This document shows, piece by piece, positions 1 to 9,294 of a DNA stretch of 64,000 nucleotides. The number at the start of each line of letters is the position of its first letter. Within the stretch, counting starts at the first letter, position 1. Both the position numbers and the translations under genes were made by a program. The DNA is from Nocardioides soli (lineage in GTDB: Bacteria; Actinomycetota; Actinomycetes; Propionibacteriales; Nocardioidaceae): positions 682,501-746,500 of the forward strand of contig NZ_JACHWR010000003.1 of NCBI RefSeq assembly GCF_014191495.1, given 5' to 3'. A model generated the notes under the pieces. It saw only the letters and a list, made by a program, of their open reading frames with translations, did no database searches and had not been told where the DNA came from.

Positions 1-163
1 TCGCGTGCCCGAGCGCGAACGTCGGGTCGAGCGCGATGGCGGCGGCGACCGACCGCTCGGCACCCCCGCGGAGCCGGAGCAGGTCCTCGGTCCCGCGGCG
101 GTAGACGGCGGCCGCCTCGGGGGAGCAGGTGAGCAGCTGGTCGTTCCGGTCCCGACATCGCAT
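1..163 (-). CDS. TPR-type protein, N-terminal fragment (runs off left edge)
   Basis: Only the first 54 codons are visible; the gene continues beyond the left edge. The visible part contains a PEAAAVYRRGTEDLL segment followed by ALDPTFALGHA, the helix-turn-helix phrasing of a tetratricopeptide repeat. Actinobacterial TPR proteins often begin this way, so a protein-interaction scaffold is the likely role, but no enzymatic function can be assigned. The ATG start is chosen because a TACTCT -10 box sits exactly 6 bases upstream, implying a leaderless mRNA, and there is no Shine-Dalgarno sequence. It is divergent from uvrC. Confidence 0.55.
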   Translation of the reverse strand, partial: MRCRDRNDQLLTCSPEAAAVYRRGTEDLLRLRGGAERSVAAAIALDPTFALGHA

Positions 164-168
164 GAAAG

Positions 169-185
169 TAGAGTAAAGCACTCTA
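169..185. promoter_or_regulatory. 17-bp palindrome overlapping the TPR-gene -10 box
   Basis: TAGAGT-AAAGC-ACTCTA is a perfect 6-bp inverted repeat with a 5-base centre. On the minus strand it covers the TACTCT -10 hexamer (170-175) that lies 6 bases before the ATG at 163. It stands in an AT-rich patch unusual for this sequence. The position is what one expects for a dimeric repressor operator; the regulator is unknown. Confidence 0.4.
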
Positions 186-324
186 ATTAAAGTCAGCGGC
201 TGTCGGGCCGTGCGTCGCGGCGCCTGGGTGATGGTTCCGGGGTTTTCGAGGCTCACAGCCTCGAGACCCGGTGAGTCCGGAGACGGTGCCGGGCTGTCGG
301 GGCCGGGCTGTCGGTGCCGGACCG

Positions 325-330
325 TAGGGT
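325..330 (+). promoter_or_regulatory. uvrC leaderless -10 box
   Basis: TAGGGT lies 6 bases before the GTG at 337. This spacing puts the transcription start at or next to the start codon. No convincing -35 hexamer is visible in the GC-rich upstream region, which contains a short tandem GCCGGGCTGTCGG repeat. Confidence 0.45.
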
Positions 331-336
331 TGGGAC

Positions 337-2379
337 GTGCCTCCAGCTCCGTCTCCGCGTTCGGTCCGAGGCCCGCTGTCGTATCGCCCGGAGCCCGGCT
401 CGATCCCGACCCAACCGGGCGTCTACCGGTTCCGCGACCCCCGCGGCCGGGTCGTCTACGTCGGCAAGGCGAAGAACCTCCGCGCGCGGCTCTCGTCGTA
501 CTTCCAGGACGTCGGCAACCTGCATCCGCGCACCGCCACGATGGTGACGACCGCCGCGAGCGTCGAGTGGACGGTGGTGAAGACCGAGGTCGAGGCGCTC
601 CAGTTGGAGTACTCCTGGATCAAGGAGTTCGACCCGCGGTTCAACGTGAAGTACCGCGACGACAAGTCCTACCCCTGGCTCGCCGTCACCATCGGGGAGG
701 AGTTCCCCCGGGTGATGGTCGGCCGTGGGGCCAAGCGCAAGGGCACCCGCTACTTCGGGCCCTACAGCCACGCCTGGGCGATCCGCGAGACCGTCGACCT
801 GCTGCTGCGGGTGTTCCCGATGCGCTCGTGCAGCAACGGCGTCTTCAAGCGCTCCAGCCAGATCGGCCGGCCCTGCCTGCTCGGCTACATCGACAAGTGC
901 TCGGCGCCCTGCGTCGGCAACGTGACGGCCGAGCAGCACCGCGAGATCGTCGACGACTTCTGCGACTTCATGGCCGGGCAGACCACGGCGTTCGTCCGCC
1001 GCATCGAGAAGGAGATGTACGCCGCGAGCGACGCGCTCGACTTCGAGAAGGCCGCGCGCCTGCGTGACGACCTGGGCGCGCTGAACAAGGCGCTCGAGAA
1101 GCAGGCGGTCGTCCTCGGCGACGGCACCGACGCCGACGTGATCGCCCTCGCCGAGGACCCCCTCGAGGTGGCCGTGCAGATCTTCTACGTGCGCGGCGGG
1201 CGGATCCGCGGCCAGCGCGGCTGGGTCGCCGATCGGGTCGACGAGGGCGACACCGCGAAGCTCGTCGACGACTTCGTGCTGCAGCTGTACGCCGGCGCCG
1301 GGCCCGACGAGATCCCACGCGAGATCCTGGTACCGGCGCTGCCGCCCGACGTCGCGACGTACGAGGCGCTGCTGGGCGACCTGCGCGGCTCGAAGGTCGC
1401 GATCCGGGTGCCGCAGCGCGGCGACAAGCGGGCCCTCCAGGAGACCGTGGCGCAGAACGCCGCCCAGGCGCTCGCGCTCCACAAGACCAAGCGCGCCAGC
1501 GACCTGACCACCCGCAACCGGGCGCTGGAAGAGATCCAGGAGGCACTCGCGCTCGACGAGGTGCCGCTGCGCATCGAGTGCTACGACGTCTCCCACCTCC
1601 AGGGCTCCGAGATCGTCGCCTCCATGGTCGTCTTCGAGGACGGACTGCCGCGCAAGAGCGAGTACCGCCGCTTCCTGATCAAGGGCCAGGACGGCTCCGA
1701 CGACGTCCGGGCCATGCACGAGGTCGTCACGCGTCGTTTCCGGCGGCTGCTCGACGAGGGTTTCGAGACGCCTTCGCTCGTCCCTCACGAAGGCTCCTCA
1801 ACCACCGCCTCTGGGGCCACGGACGACCCGGCCACACCGATGCTGGTCGACCCCGAGACGGGCCGGCCCCGCAAGTTCGCCTACGCCCCGGGTCTGGTGG
1901 TGGTCGACGGCGGCGCGCCGCAGGTCGCGGCCGCCCAGCGGGCGCTCTCCGAGCTGGGGATCGTCGACATCCCCGTCTGCGGGCTGGCCAAGCGGCTGGA
2001 GGAGGTCTGGCTGCCCGGCCAGGAGGACCCGGTGATCCTGGCCCGCTCCAGCGAGGGGCTCTACCTGCTGCAGCGGATCCGCGACGAGGCGCACCGGTTC
2101 GCGATCACCCACCACCGGTCCCGTCGCTCGAAGTCGATGGTGGAGAGCCTGCTCGACGGCGTGCCGGGGCTGGGGGAGGTGCGGCGCAAGACGCTGCTCA
2201 AGCACTTCGGGTCGCTGAAGAAGCTGCGCGCCGCCACCGTCGAGGAGATCGCGATGGTGCCCGGCGTCGGCCCGCGCACCGCAACCGCGATCAAGGAGGC
2301 GGTGGCGCAGGAGACCCGCCAGACTGGCCCCACCATCGTCAGCGTCAACACGGCGACCGGCGAGATCGAGGAGGGCTGA
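337..2379 (+). CDS. uvrC: Excinuclease ABC subunit C (UvrC)
   Basis: UvrC makes the 3' and 5' incisions around lesions marked by UvrAB in nucleotide excision repair. The 680-residue protein has the GIY-YIG nuclease near the N-terminus (GVYRF about residue 28, then VVYVGKAKNL), a UVR motif near residues 228-260 (DFEKAARLRDDL), the RNase H-like nuclease core with Asp417 in ECYDVSH, and two C-terminal helix-hairpin-helix motifs (VPGLGEV and VPGVGPRTA). The GTG start fits the leaderless -10 box. Residues about 475-491 are encoded by an in-frame copy of an intergenic repeat (1759-1807), placed just before the conserved PETGRPRKFAY segment. rapZ begins 3 bases after the stop. Confidence 0.97.
   Translation: MPPAPSPRSVRGPLSYRPEPGSIPTQPGVYRFRDPRGRVVYVGKAKNLRARLSSYFQDVGNLHPRTATMVTTAASVEWTVVKTEVEALQLEYSWIKEFDPRFNVKYRDDKSYPWLAVTIGEEFPRVMVGRGAKRKGTRYFGPYSHAWAIRETVDLLLRVFPMRSCSNGVFKRSSQIGRPCLLGYIDKCSAPCVGNVTAEQHREIVDDFCDFMAGQTTAFVRRIEKEMYAASDALDFEKAARLRDDLGALNKALEKQAVVLGDGTDADVIALAEDPLEVAVQIFYVRGGRIRGQRGWVADRVDEGDTAKLVDDFVLQLYAGAGPDEIPREILVPALPPDVATYEALLGDLRGSKVAIRVPQRGDKRALQETVAQNAAQALALHKTKRASDLTTRNRALEEIQEALALDEVPLRIECYDVSHLQGSEIVASMVVFEDGLPRKSEYRRFLIKGQDGSDDVRAMHEVVTRRFRRLLDEGFETPSLVPHEGSSTTASGATDDPATPMLVDPETGRPRKFAYAPGLVVVDGGAPQVAAAQRALSELGIVDIPVCGLAKRLEEVWLPGQEDPVILARSSEGLYLLQRIRDEAHRFAITHHRSRRSKSMVESLLDGVPGLGEVRRKTLLKHFGSLKKLRAATVEEIAMVPGVGPRTATAIKEAVAQETRQTGPTIVSVNTATGEIEEG
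1759..1807. repeat. Intergenic-type repeat embedded in frame in uvrC
   Basis: The segment reads GGTTTCGAGACG, CCTTCG, an 11-base loop, CGAAGG, then CTCCTCAACCACCG. Its ends match the GGTTTCGAGG and CTCAACCACCG phrasing of the intergenic repeats at 5446, 21504, 26459 and 60663. It adds a Ser/Thr-rich stretch to UvrC without a stop or frameshift. Confidence 0.6.
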
Positions 2380-2382
2380 GGC

Positions 2383-3309
2383 ATGACGGAGGTCAGGTCC
2401 GAGGGCGGGTCCGAGGGCAGCTCCGACGGCGTCGCGGCGGAGCATGCCGACCGGCACGGCGAGCTCGTGGTGGTGACCGGGATGACCGGCGCCGGCCGGA
2501 GCACGGCGGCCAAGGAGCTCGAGGACCTCGGCTACTACGTGGTCGACAACATGCCGCCGAGCCTGCTGCGCGACGTCGTACGCCTCGTCGACGAGAGCCG
2601 TGGCGTCGCCCAGCCGGTCGCGGTCGTCGTCGACGTCCGCTCCGGCTCGTTCTTCCAGTCCCTGCAGACCAACCTCGCCCAGGGGGCGACCAGCCGGCAC
2701 GCGACGCTGGTGTTCCTGGAGGCCTCCGACGACGTGCTGGTACGCCGCCAGGAGGCCGCCCGGCGCCCGCACCCGCTGCAGGGCACGGGCCGGCTCCTCG
2801 ACGGCCTGCGGCGCGAACGCGAGGTGCTCGCCGAGCTGCGCAGCGACGCCGACCTGGTCATCGACACCACGGCGCTCAACGTGCACCAGCTGACCGACCG
2901 GATCGCGGAGGCGTTCGGCACCCCCGACACGATGCGATTGAAGGTCACGGTCACCAGCTTCGGCTTCAAGTACGGCATCCCGGTGGACGCCGACTTCGTG
3001 GCCGACATGCGCTTCCTGCCCAACCCGCACTGGATCCCCGAGCTGCGACCCGGCACCGGCAAGGATGCCGAGGTCGCCGAGTTCGTGATGTCGCAGCCGG
3101 GGGCCGCGGAGTTCCTCGACGGCTACCTCGCCGTGCTCGAGCGGGTCGCCGAGGGCTACCTGCGCGAGGGCAAGCGGTTCATGACGATCGCCATCGGGTG
3201 CACCGGCGGCAAGCACCGCAGCGTTGCCGTGGCCGAGGAGATCGCCCGGCGGATGTCCGAGGCCGGCTACAAGACCCGTGCCACCCACCGCGACCTGGGA
3301 CGGGAGTGA
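2383..3309 (+). CDS. rapZ: RapZ-family nucleotide-binding regulator
   Basis: This is a 308-residue member of the RapZ/YvcJ family. In E. coli RapZ is an RNA-binding adaptor that controls glucosamine-6-phosphate synthase through small RNAs; the actinobacterial role is less clear. A Walker A motif (GMTGAGRST) lies near residues 33-41 and the conserved CTGGKHRSV segment is near the C-terminus. The gene starts 3 bases after uvrC and its stop overlaps the GTG of the next gene, so uvrC-rapZ-yvcK-whiA look like one transcriptional unit. The order rapZ-yvcK-whiA is conserved across Gram-positive bacteria. Confidence 0.95.
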   Translation: MTEVRSEGGSEGSSDGVAAEHADRHGELVVVTGMTGAGRSTAAKELEDLGYYVVDNMPPSLLRDVVRLVDESRGVAQPVAVVVDVRSGSFFQSLQTNLAQGATSRHATLVFLEASDDVLVRRQEAARRPHPLQGTGRLLDGLRREREVLAELRSDADLVIDTTALNVHQLTDRIAEAFGTPDTMRLKVTVTSFGFKYGIPVDADFVADMRFLPNPHWIPELRPGTGKDAEVAEFVMSQPGAAEFLDGYLAVLERVAEGYLREGKRFMTIAIGCTGGKHRSVAVAEEIARRMSEAGYKTRATHRDLGRE

Positions 3310-4295
3310 GGTCCGGGGTGCCGGCATCGGCCGACCGGGCCCAGGCGGTGGTGGCCTTCGGAGGCGGGCACGGCCTGTCGGCCTCGCTCCAGGCGCTGCG
3401 GCTGCTGGTCGCCGATCTGGTGGTCGACGACCTGACGGCGGTCGTCACGGTCGCCGACAACGGCGGCTCCTCCGGGCGGCTGCGCGGTGAGTTCGGCGTC
3501 CTGCCGCCGGGCGACCTGCGGATGGCGCTGGCCGCGCTCTGCGGCGAGCACCAGTGGGGCGACACCTGGGCGCGGGTGCTCCAGCACCGGTTCGCCGGTC
3601 ACGGCGAGATGAACGGGCACGTCATCGGCAACCTGCTGATCGTCGGACTCTGGGAGCAGCTCGGCGATCCGGTCGCCGCGCTCGACTGGGTGGGCAGGCT
3701 GCTCGGCACCACCGGCCGGGTGCTGCCGATGGCGCTCACGCCGCTCGACATCGCGGCCGACGTGCGCGGGCTCGACCCGGACGAGCCCGGTCGGCTGACC
3801 ACCGTCCGCGGCCAGGTGCAGGTCGCCACCACCGACGGCGTGATCTCCGCGATCTCCCTCGACCCGCCGAACCCGCTGCCCTGCCCGGAGGCGATCGCCG
3901 CCGTGCATGCCGCCGACTGGCTGGTGCTCGGCCCGGGGTCGTGGTTCACCTCGGTGATCCCGCACCTGATGGTGCCCCGGCTGCGCGACGCGATCGTCGG
4001 CAGTGACGCTCGGGTGATCGTCACGCTCAACCTCGCCGAGCAGGCGGGGGAGACCCACGGCTTCGAGGCGGCCGACCACCTGGCCGTGCTCGTCGAGCAC
4101 GCTCCGCAGCTCCGGGTGCACACGGTCCTGGCGGACGCCCGACAGGTCGGGTCGGGGCTGGCCGACCTCGAGCACGTGGTCCGCGCGACCGGTGCGCGAC
4201 TGGTGCTCGACGACGTCGCGCTCGACGACGGCTCGCCCCGGCACGACCCGGTGAAGCTGGCGGCGGCGTACACCCGGATCCTGGGCGGAGCCTGA
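3306..4295 (+). CDS. yvcK: YvcK/GlmR-family (CofD-like) protein
   Basis: This 329-residue protein belongs to the gluconeogenesis factor family (YvcK, CuvA, GlmR), which binds UDP-sugars and links carbon metabolism to cell-wall precursor supply. The N-terminal VVAFGGGHGLSASL loop and the later VLGPGSWFTSVIPHL motif are typical of the CofD-like fold. The start is the GTG at 3306 because it forms a GTGA overlap with the rapZ stop; the reading frame stays open further upstream inside rapZ but that part is antisense-like in composition. A GTG four codons later (3318) is an alternative. Confidence 0.92.
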   Translation: MRSGVPASADRAQAVVAFGGGHGLSASLQALRLLVADLVVDDLTAVVTVADNGGSSGRLRGEFGVLPPGDLRMALAALCGEHQWGDTWARVLQHRFAGHGEMNGHVIGNLLIVGLWEQLGDPVAALDWVGRLLGTTGRVLPMALTPLDIAADVRGLDPDEPGRLTTVRGQVQVATTDGVISAISLDPPNPLPCPEAIAAVHAADWLVLGPGSWFTSVIPHLMVPRLRDAIVGSDARVIVTLNLAEQAGETHGFEAADHLAVLVEHAPQLRVHTVLADARQVGSGLADLEHVVRATGARLVLDDVALDDGSPRHDPVKLAAAYTRILGGA

Positions 4296-4333
4296 CTCCG
4301 AGGCACGTTGACGCGCGTGGCAGGATCGGCGTT

Positions 4334-5320
4334 ATGGCGATGACGGCACAGGTCAAGGCGGAGCTGTCGAGCACCCAGGTGACGAAGACCTGCTGCCGCA
4401 AGGCCGAGGTGGCCTCGATGCTCCGCTTCGCCGGCGGGCTGCACATCGTCAGCGGCAAGATCGTCGTCGAGGCGGAGTTCGACACGGGCGCCGCCGCGCG
4501 TCGGCTGCGCACGAACATCGCCGAGGTCTACGGCCACCAGTCCGACGTCGTGATGGTGCAGGGCAACGGCATCCGGAAGGGCAGCCGCTACATCGTGCGG
4601 GTCGTCAAGGACGGCGAGGCGCTGGCCCGCCAGACCGGTCTGCTCGACCAGCGCGGCCGGCCCGTGCGCGGGCTGCCGCCCGCGGTGGTGTCGGGTGGCG
4701 GCTGCGACGCCGTCGCGGCCTGGCGCGGCGCCTTCCTCGCGCACGGCTCGCTCACCGAGCCGGGCCGGTCGTCGTCACTGGAGGTGACCTGCCCCGGGCC
4801 CGAGGCGGCGCTCGCGCTGGTGGGGGTCTCGCGTCGGCTCGGGATCCACGCGAAGGCTCGCGAGGTGCGCGGCGTCGACCGCGTGGTGATCCGCGACGGC
4901 GACGCGATCGGGCAGTTGCTCACCCGGCTGGGCGCCCACGAGTCGCTGATGGCCTGGGAGGAGCGCCGGATGCGCCGCGAGGTGCGTGCGACGGCCAACC
5001 GGCTCGCGAACTTCGACGACGCCAACCTGCGCCGCTCGGCGCGCGCGGCGGTGGCCGCCGGCGCCCGCGTGGGCCGGGCCATGGAGATCCTCGGCGACGA
5101 CGTGCCCGACCACCTGCGGATGGCCGGCGAGCTGCGCCTCGAGCACAAGCAGGCCTCGCTGGAGGAGCTCGGCCAGCTCCACGACCCGGTGCTGACCAAG
5201 GACGCGATCGCGGGCCGGATCCGCCGTCTTCTCGCGATGGCCGACAAGCGGGCCGAGGAGCTCGGCGTCCCCGACACGGAGGCCTCGCTGACGCCGGAGA
5301 TGCTCGTCGAGGATGGCTGA
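4334..5320 (+). CDS. whiA: Sporulation/division transcription regulator WhiA
   Basis: WhiA is a DNA-binding protein with a LAGLIDADG homing-endonuclease-like N-terminal domain and a C-terminal helix-turn-helix. In Streptomyces it works with WhiB on sporulation and division genes; in non-sporulating Gram-positives it affects division and metabolism. The 328-residue protein shows the family features: the MAMTAQVKAELS start, the RYIVRV and GVDRVVIRDGD segments, and the C-terminal HTH around ASLEELGQLHDPVLTKDAIAGRIRRL. It follows yvcK by 38 bases and closes the uvrC-rapZ-yvcK-whiA block. Confidence 0.95.
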   Translation: MAMTAQVKAELSSTQVTKTCCRKAEVASMLRFAGGLHIVSGKIVVEAEFDTGAAARRLRTNIAEVYGHQSDVVMVQGNGIRKGSRYIVRVVKDGEALARQTGLLDQRGRPVRGLPPAVVSGGGCDAVAAWRGAFLAHGSLTEPGRSSSLEVTCPGPEAALALVGVSRRLGIHAKAREVRGVDRVVIRDGDAIGQLLTRLGAHESLMAWEERRMRREVRATANRLANFDDANLRRSARAAVAAGARVGRAMEILGDDVPDHLRMAGELRLEHKQASLEELGQLHDPVLTKDAIAGRIRRLLAMADKRAEELGVPDTEASLTPEMLVEDG

Positions 5321-5540
5321 GCAGCCGCGTGCTAGCACGCGGCGTGGGCGAAGGCAGATTGAGCGAGCCCCGCGACCGAGGAACGAGGTCGCGACGGGCG
5401 CGTCGAAATCGAGCCCTCGTCGCAGGGTGATGCTCGCCGGAGGACTCGAGGCTCGCTCCGCTCGCACCTCAACCACCGCCGGGCGGTTCGTTACCACGGC
5501 GTACGCCGGACGCGACCTGGGTCGCGCGCGCCTCAGCCGA
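5321..5540. repeat. Repeat-filled gap between whiA and gap
   Basis: Two repeat relics lie here. Bases about 5365-5410 resemble the 58-bp unit found after rbpA (GAGGAACGAG, TCGCGAC). Bases 5446-5478 are a half copy of the nested hairpin family, nearly identical to the reverse complement of its right half at 60714-60745. An open frame crosses the gap from 5313 to 5543, but I see no sign that it is a gene. Confidence 0.5.
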
Positions 5541-5546
5541 TAGGGT
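5541..5546 (+). promoter_or_regulatory. -10 box for the gap-pgk-tpiA operon
   Basis: TAGGGT lies 45 bases before the gap GTG. Unlike many genes here this would give a conventional leader, with an AGGAG-type ribosome-binding site (GCAGGAGCACGCA) before the start at 5592. Confidence 0.4.
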
Positions 5547-5591
5547 CGGAGCGTCCCATCGCACCAGACGACCGACAAGCAGGAGCACGCA

Positions 5592-6590
<999 letters not shown>

Positions 6591-6592
6591 CG

Positions 6593-7792
6593 ATGGGGGA
6601 GTACGCCGGCCTCGGAGACGTGGCTGGGATGCGCGTCCTCGTCCGCTCCGACCTGAACGTCCCGCTCGACGGAACGACGATCACCGACGACGGCCGGATC
6701 CGGGCGAGCGTGCCGACCATCCGGGAGCTGGCCGAGGCCGGCGCCCGGGTAGTCGTCACCGCCCACCTCGGCCGCCCGAAGGGCGCCCCCGAGGAGCGGT
6801 ACTCGCTGCGCCCGGTCGCCGCGCGGCTCGGCGAGCTGCTCGGGCGGCCGGTGGCCTTCGCGACCGACACCGTCGGCGACAGCGCCCGCGAGACCGTCGC
6901 CGGCCTGGCCGACGGTCAGGTCGCCCTGCTGGAGAACGTCCGGTTCAACCCGGGGGAGACCAGCAAGGACGACGCCGAGCGGGGCGCGTTCGCCGATCGG
7001 CTCGCGGAGCTGGCCGACGCCTTCGTCTCCGACGGCTTCGGCGTCGTGCACCGCAAGCAGGCCTCGGTGTACGACGTGGCGCAGCGGTTGCCGCACGCGA
7101 TGGGCCAGCTGGTGTCGACCGAGATCGGCGTGCTGCGCCGGCTCACCGAGGAGCCCGAGCGTCCGTACGTCGTGGTGCTCGGTGGCTCGAAGGTCTCCGA
7201 CAAGCTCGGCGTGATCGACAACCTGCTCGGCAAGGCCGACCGGCTGCTGATCGGCGGCGGCATGGTGTTCACGTTCCTGCGGGCCCAGGGCCACGAGGTC
7301 GGCAAGAGCCTCCTCGAGGAGGACCAGCTCGACACCTGCCGGGCCTACCTGCAGCGGGCCCAGGAGTCCGGCGTCGAGATCCTGCTGCCCACCGACATCG
7401 TGGTCGACACCGAGTTCCCGGCGGGTGAGCGGGCCCCGGAGCCGCGCGTCGTCCCGGCCGCGGAGATCCCCGCCGACACCCTCGGCCTCGACATCGGGCC
7501 CCACTCCGCGGCGGCGTTCGCCGCGGCCCTCGCCGACGCGCGCACGGTCTTCTGGAACGGCCCCATGGGCGTCTTCGAGGTCGCCGCCTTCGCGGCCGGC
7601 ACCCGGGCCGTCGCGGAGGCGCTCACGAAGATCGACGGCCTGTCCGTCGTGGGTGGCGGCGACTCCGCGGCCGCCGTCCGCACGCTCGGCTTCGACGAGG
7701 CCGCGTTCGGCCACATCTCGACCGGCGGTGGCGCCAGCCTCGAGTACCTCGAGGGCAAGGAGCTGCCCGGCATCCAGGTCCTGGAGGACTGA
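6593..7792 (+). CDS. pgk: Phosphoglycerate kinase
   Basis: The kinase transfers phosphate from 1,3-bisphosphoglycerate to ADP. The 399-residue protein has the N-domain signature VLVRSDLNVPL, the VVTAHLGRPKG segment, and the C-domain nucleotide-binding GGGDSAAAV and STGGGASLEYLEGKELPG. The ATG at 6593 begins 2 bases after the gap stop; longer readings upstream lie inside gap in another frame. One oddity is FVSDGFGVVHRKQAS, where the family usually has NDAFG(T/A)AHR, so Asn and Ala are replaced by Ser and Gly. Confidence 0.97.
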   Translation: MGEYAGLGDVAGMRVLVRSDLNVPLDGTTITDDGRIRASVPTIRELAEAGARVVVTAHLGRPKGAPEERYSLRPVAARLGELLGRPVAFATDTVGDSARETVAGLADGQVALLENVRFNPGETSKDDAERGAFADRLAELADAFVSDGFGVVHRKQASVYDVAQRLPHAMGQLVSTEIGVLRRLTEEPERPYVVVLGGSKVSDKLGVIDNLLGKADRLLIGGGMVFTFLRAQGHEVGKSLLEEDQLDTCRAYLQRAQESGVEILLPTDIVVDTEFPAGERAPEPRVVPAAEIPADTLGLDIGPHSAAAFAAALADARTVFWNGPMGVFEVAAFAAGTRAVAEALTKIDGLSVVGGGDSAAAVRTLGFDEAAFGHISTGGGASLEYLEGKELPGIQVLED

Positions 7793-7796
7793 ACCG

Positions 7797-8606
7797 ATGG
7801 TGAACTCTGCGAAGTCCAAGGGACGCACCCCGCTGATGGCGGGGAACTGGAAGATGAACCTGAACCACCAGGAGGCGATCGTCCTGGTGCAGAAGCTCGC
7901 GGTCACGCTCTCCGACAAGAAGCACGACTTCAGCCGGGTCGAGGTCGTCGTGGTGCCGCCGTTCACCGACCTGCGGTCGGTGCAGACGCTCGTCGACGGC
8001 GACCGCCTGCAGATCCGGTACGGCGCGCAGGACGTGTCGACCCACGAGGCGGGCGCCTACACCGGCGAGATCTCGGCGGCGATGCTCGCCAAGCTCGGCT
8101 GCTCGTACGTCGTGGTCGGTCACAGCGAGCGCCGTGAGTACCACGCGGAGGGCGACGAGGTCGTCAACGCCAAGGCACACCGCGCCCTGGCGACCGGCAT
8201 GACGCCGATCGTGTGCGTCGGCGAGGGCCTCGACGTCCGGCAGGCAGGGGCGCACGTCGCGCACTGCCTCGCGCAGGTGGACGGCTCGCTCGCCGGTTTC
8301 TCGGCCGAGCAGGTCGGTGGTCTGGTCGTCGCCTACGAGCCGGTCTGGGCGATCGGCACCGGCGAGGTGGCGACGCCCGAGGACGCGCAGGAGGTCTGCG
8401 CGGCGATCCGCGGGCGGATCCGCGAGGTCCACGGCGACGATGCGGCCGACGGCGTACGCATCCTCTACGGCGGCTCGGTGAAGGCGGCGAACGTGGCCGG
8501 CATCATGGCGCAGCGCGATGTCGACGGCTGCCTGGTGGGCGGTGCGAGCCTCCAGGCGGACGAGTTCGGGGGCATCTGCCGCTTCTACGACATGCCGGTC
8601 CTGTGA
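7797..8606 (+). CDS. tpiA: Triose-phosphate isomerase
   Basis: The enzyme interconverts dihydroxyacetone phosphate and glyceraldehyde-3-phosphate. The 269-residue TIM barrel shows MAGNWKMN with the active-site Asn/Lys, the catalytic His in VVGHSERR, the catalytic Glu in AYEPVWAIGTG, and the phosphate loop ILYGGSVK. The ATG at 7797 is 4 bases after the pgk stop, which places it in the same operon. An N-terminal extension of about a dozen residues (VNSAKSKGRTP) precedes the conserved core, as in many actinobacteria. Confidence 0.97.
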   Translation: MVNSAKSKGRTPLMAGNWKMNLNHQEAIVLVQKLAVTLSDKKHDFSRVEVVVVPPFTDLRSVQTLVDGDRLQIRYGAQDVSTHEAGAYTGEISAAMLAKLGCSYVVVGHSERREYHAEGDEVVNAKAHRALATGMTPIVCVGEGLDVRQAGAHVAHCLAQVDGSLAGFSAEQVGGLVVAYEPVWAIGTGEVATPEDAQEVCAAIRGRIREVHGDDAADGVRILYGGSVKAANVAGIMAQRDVDGCLVGGASLQADEFGGICRFYDMPVL

Positions 8607-8623
8607 TCGCGCCGAACCTGACG

Positions 8624-8629
8624 TAGGCT
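8624..8629 (+). promoter_or_regulatory. secG -10 box
   Basis: TAGGCT ends 8 bases before the secG GTG at 8638, consistent with a leaderless or very short-leader transcript inside an otherwise co-directional block. Confidence 0.4.
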
Positions 8630-8637
8630 GTGCGACC

Positions 8638-8868
8638 GTGGAACTGATCTTCACCATCGTGCTCATGATCGCCAGCGGGCTGCTCATCCTGCTGGTGCTG
8701 CTTCACAAGGGCCGCGGTGGCGGACTCTCTGACATGTTCGGCGGTGGCGTCTCGAGCTCGCTGGGCGGCTCGTCGGTTGCGGAGCGCAACCTCGACCGCC
8801 TGACGGTCGGCATCGGCATCATCTGGTTCGCCTGCGTGATCGCCCTCGGGCTCTTGCTGGCGTACTGA
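8638..8868 (+). CDS. secG: Preprotein translocase subunit SecG
   Basis: SecG is the small auxiliary subunit of the SecYEG channel in the plasma membrane. The 76-residue protein has two hydrophobic helices (about residues 2-22 and 55-75) joined by a glycine/serine-rich loop with KGRGGGLSDMFGGG, the family signature. The GTG start is placed behind the TAGGCT box. Position after tpiA is conserved in actinobacteria. Confidence 0.93.
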   Translation: MELIFTIVLMIASGLLILLVLLHKGRGGGLSDMFGGGVSSSLGGSSVAERNLDRLTVGIGIIWFACVIALGLLLAY

Positions 8869-8914
8869 CACACAGGTTCAGAGCGGTCTCGAAGGACTCG
8901 AAGGGGAAACGTCG

Positions 8915-9274
8915 GTGGCTGGTGGAGGAAACGCGATTCGCGGGAGCCGGGTCGGCGCTGGTCCGATGGGCGAGGCGGAGCGCGGTGAGGCGGCTCCGCG
9001 GCAGACGGTGACGTACTTCTGCGCCCGCGAGCACCGCTCGGTGGTGCCGTTCTCGACCGAGGCGCAGGTGCCCGAGTCCTGGGACTGCCCCAAGTGCGGG
9101 CTGCCGGCCAGCCTCGACTCCGACAACCCGCCCCCGGCGCCGAAGATCGAGCCGTACAAGACCCACCTCGCCTACGTGAAGGAGCGTCGCTCCGACAAGG
9201 AGGCCGAGGACATTCTCGACGAGGCCCTCGAGCTGCTGCGCACGCGCCGCAAGGCCGGCGAGATCATTTTTTAG
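8915..9274 (+). CDS. rbpA: RNA polymerase-binding protein RbpA
   Basis: RbpA binds the principal sigma factor and stabilises open complexes in actinobacteria. The 119-residue protein has a disordered N-terminus, a zinc-ribbon-like core (TYFCAREHRSVVPF then WDCPKCGLPA), and the C-terminal sigma-interaction domain (PYKTHLAYVKERRSDKEAEDILDEAL). The GTG start at 8915 gives the usual length. The last codons run into an unusual T6 tract (ATT TTT TAG), just before the repeat-filled gap. Confidence 0.95.
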   Translation: MAGGGNAIRGSRVGAGPMGEAERGEAAPRQTVTYFCAREHRSVVPFSTEAQVPESWDCPKCGLPASLDSDNPPPAPKIEPYKTHLAYVKERRSDKEAEDILDEALELLRTRRKAGEIIF

Positions 9275-9294
9275 CGACCAGGAGCCAGGCGCAA

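Noticed and set aside
1578..3305. Upstream extension of the yvcK reading frame
   Set aside because: The frame lies inside uvrC and rapZ in another phase and its translation is Arg/Ala/Gly-rich; the GTG at 3306 with a GTGA overlap is the credible start.
5313..5543. 76-codon open frame between whiA and gap
   Set aside because: It overlaps the whiA end by 8 bases, crosses two repeat relics, has Arg/Ser-rich translation with no domain, and does not end at a coupled start.
9265..9275. T6 tract at the rbpA stop as an intrinsic terminator
   Set aside because: No stem precedes the T-tract; the hairpins of the repeat array lie downstream of it.
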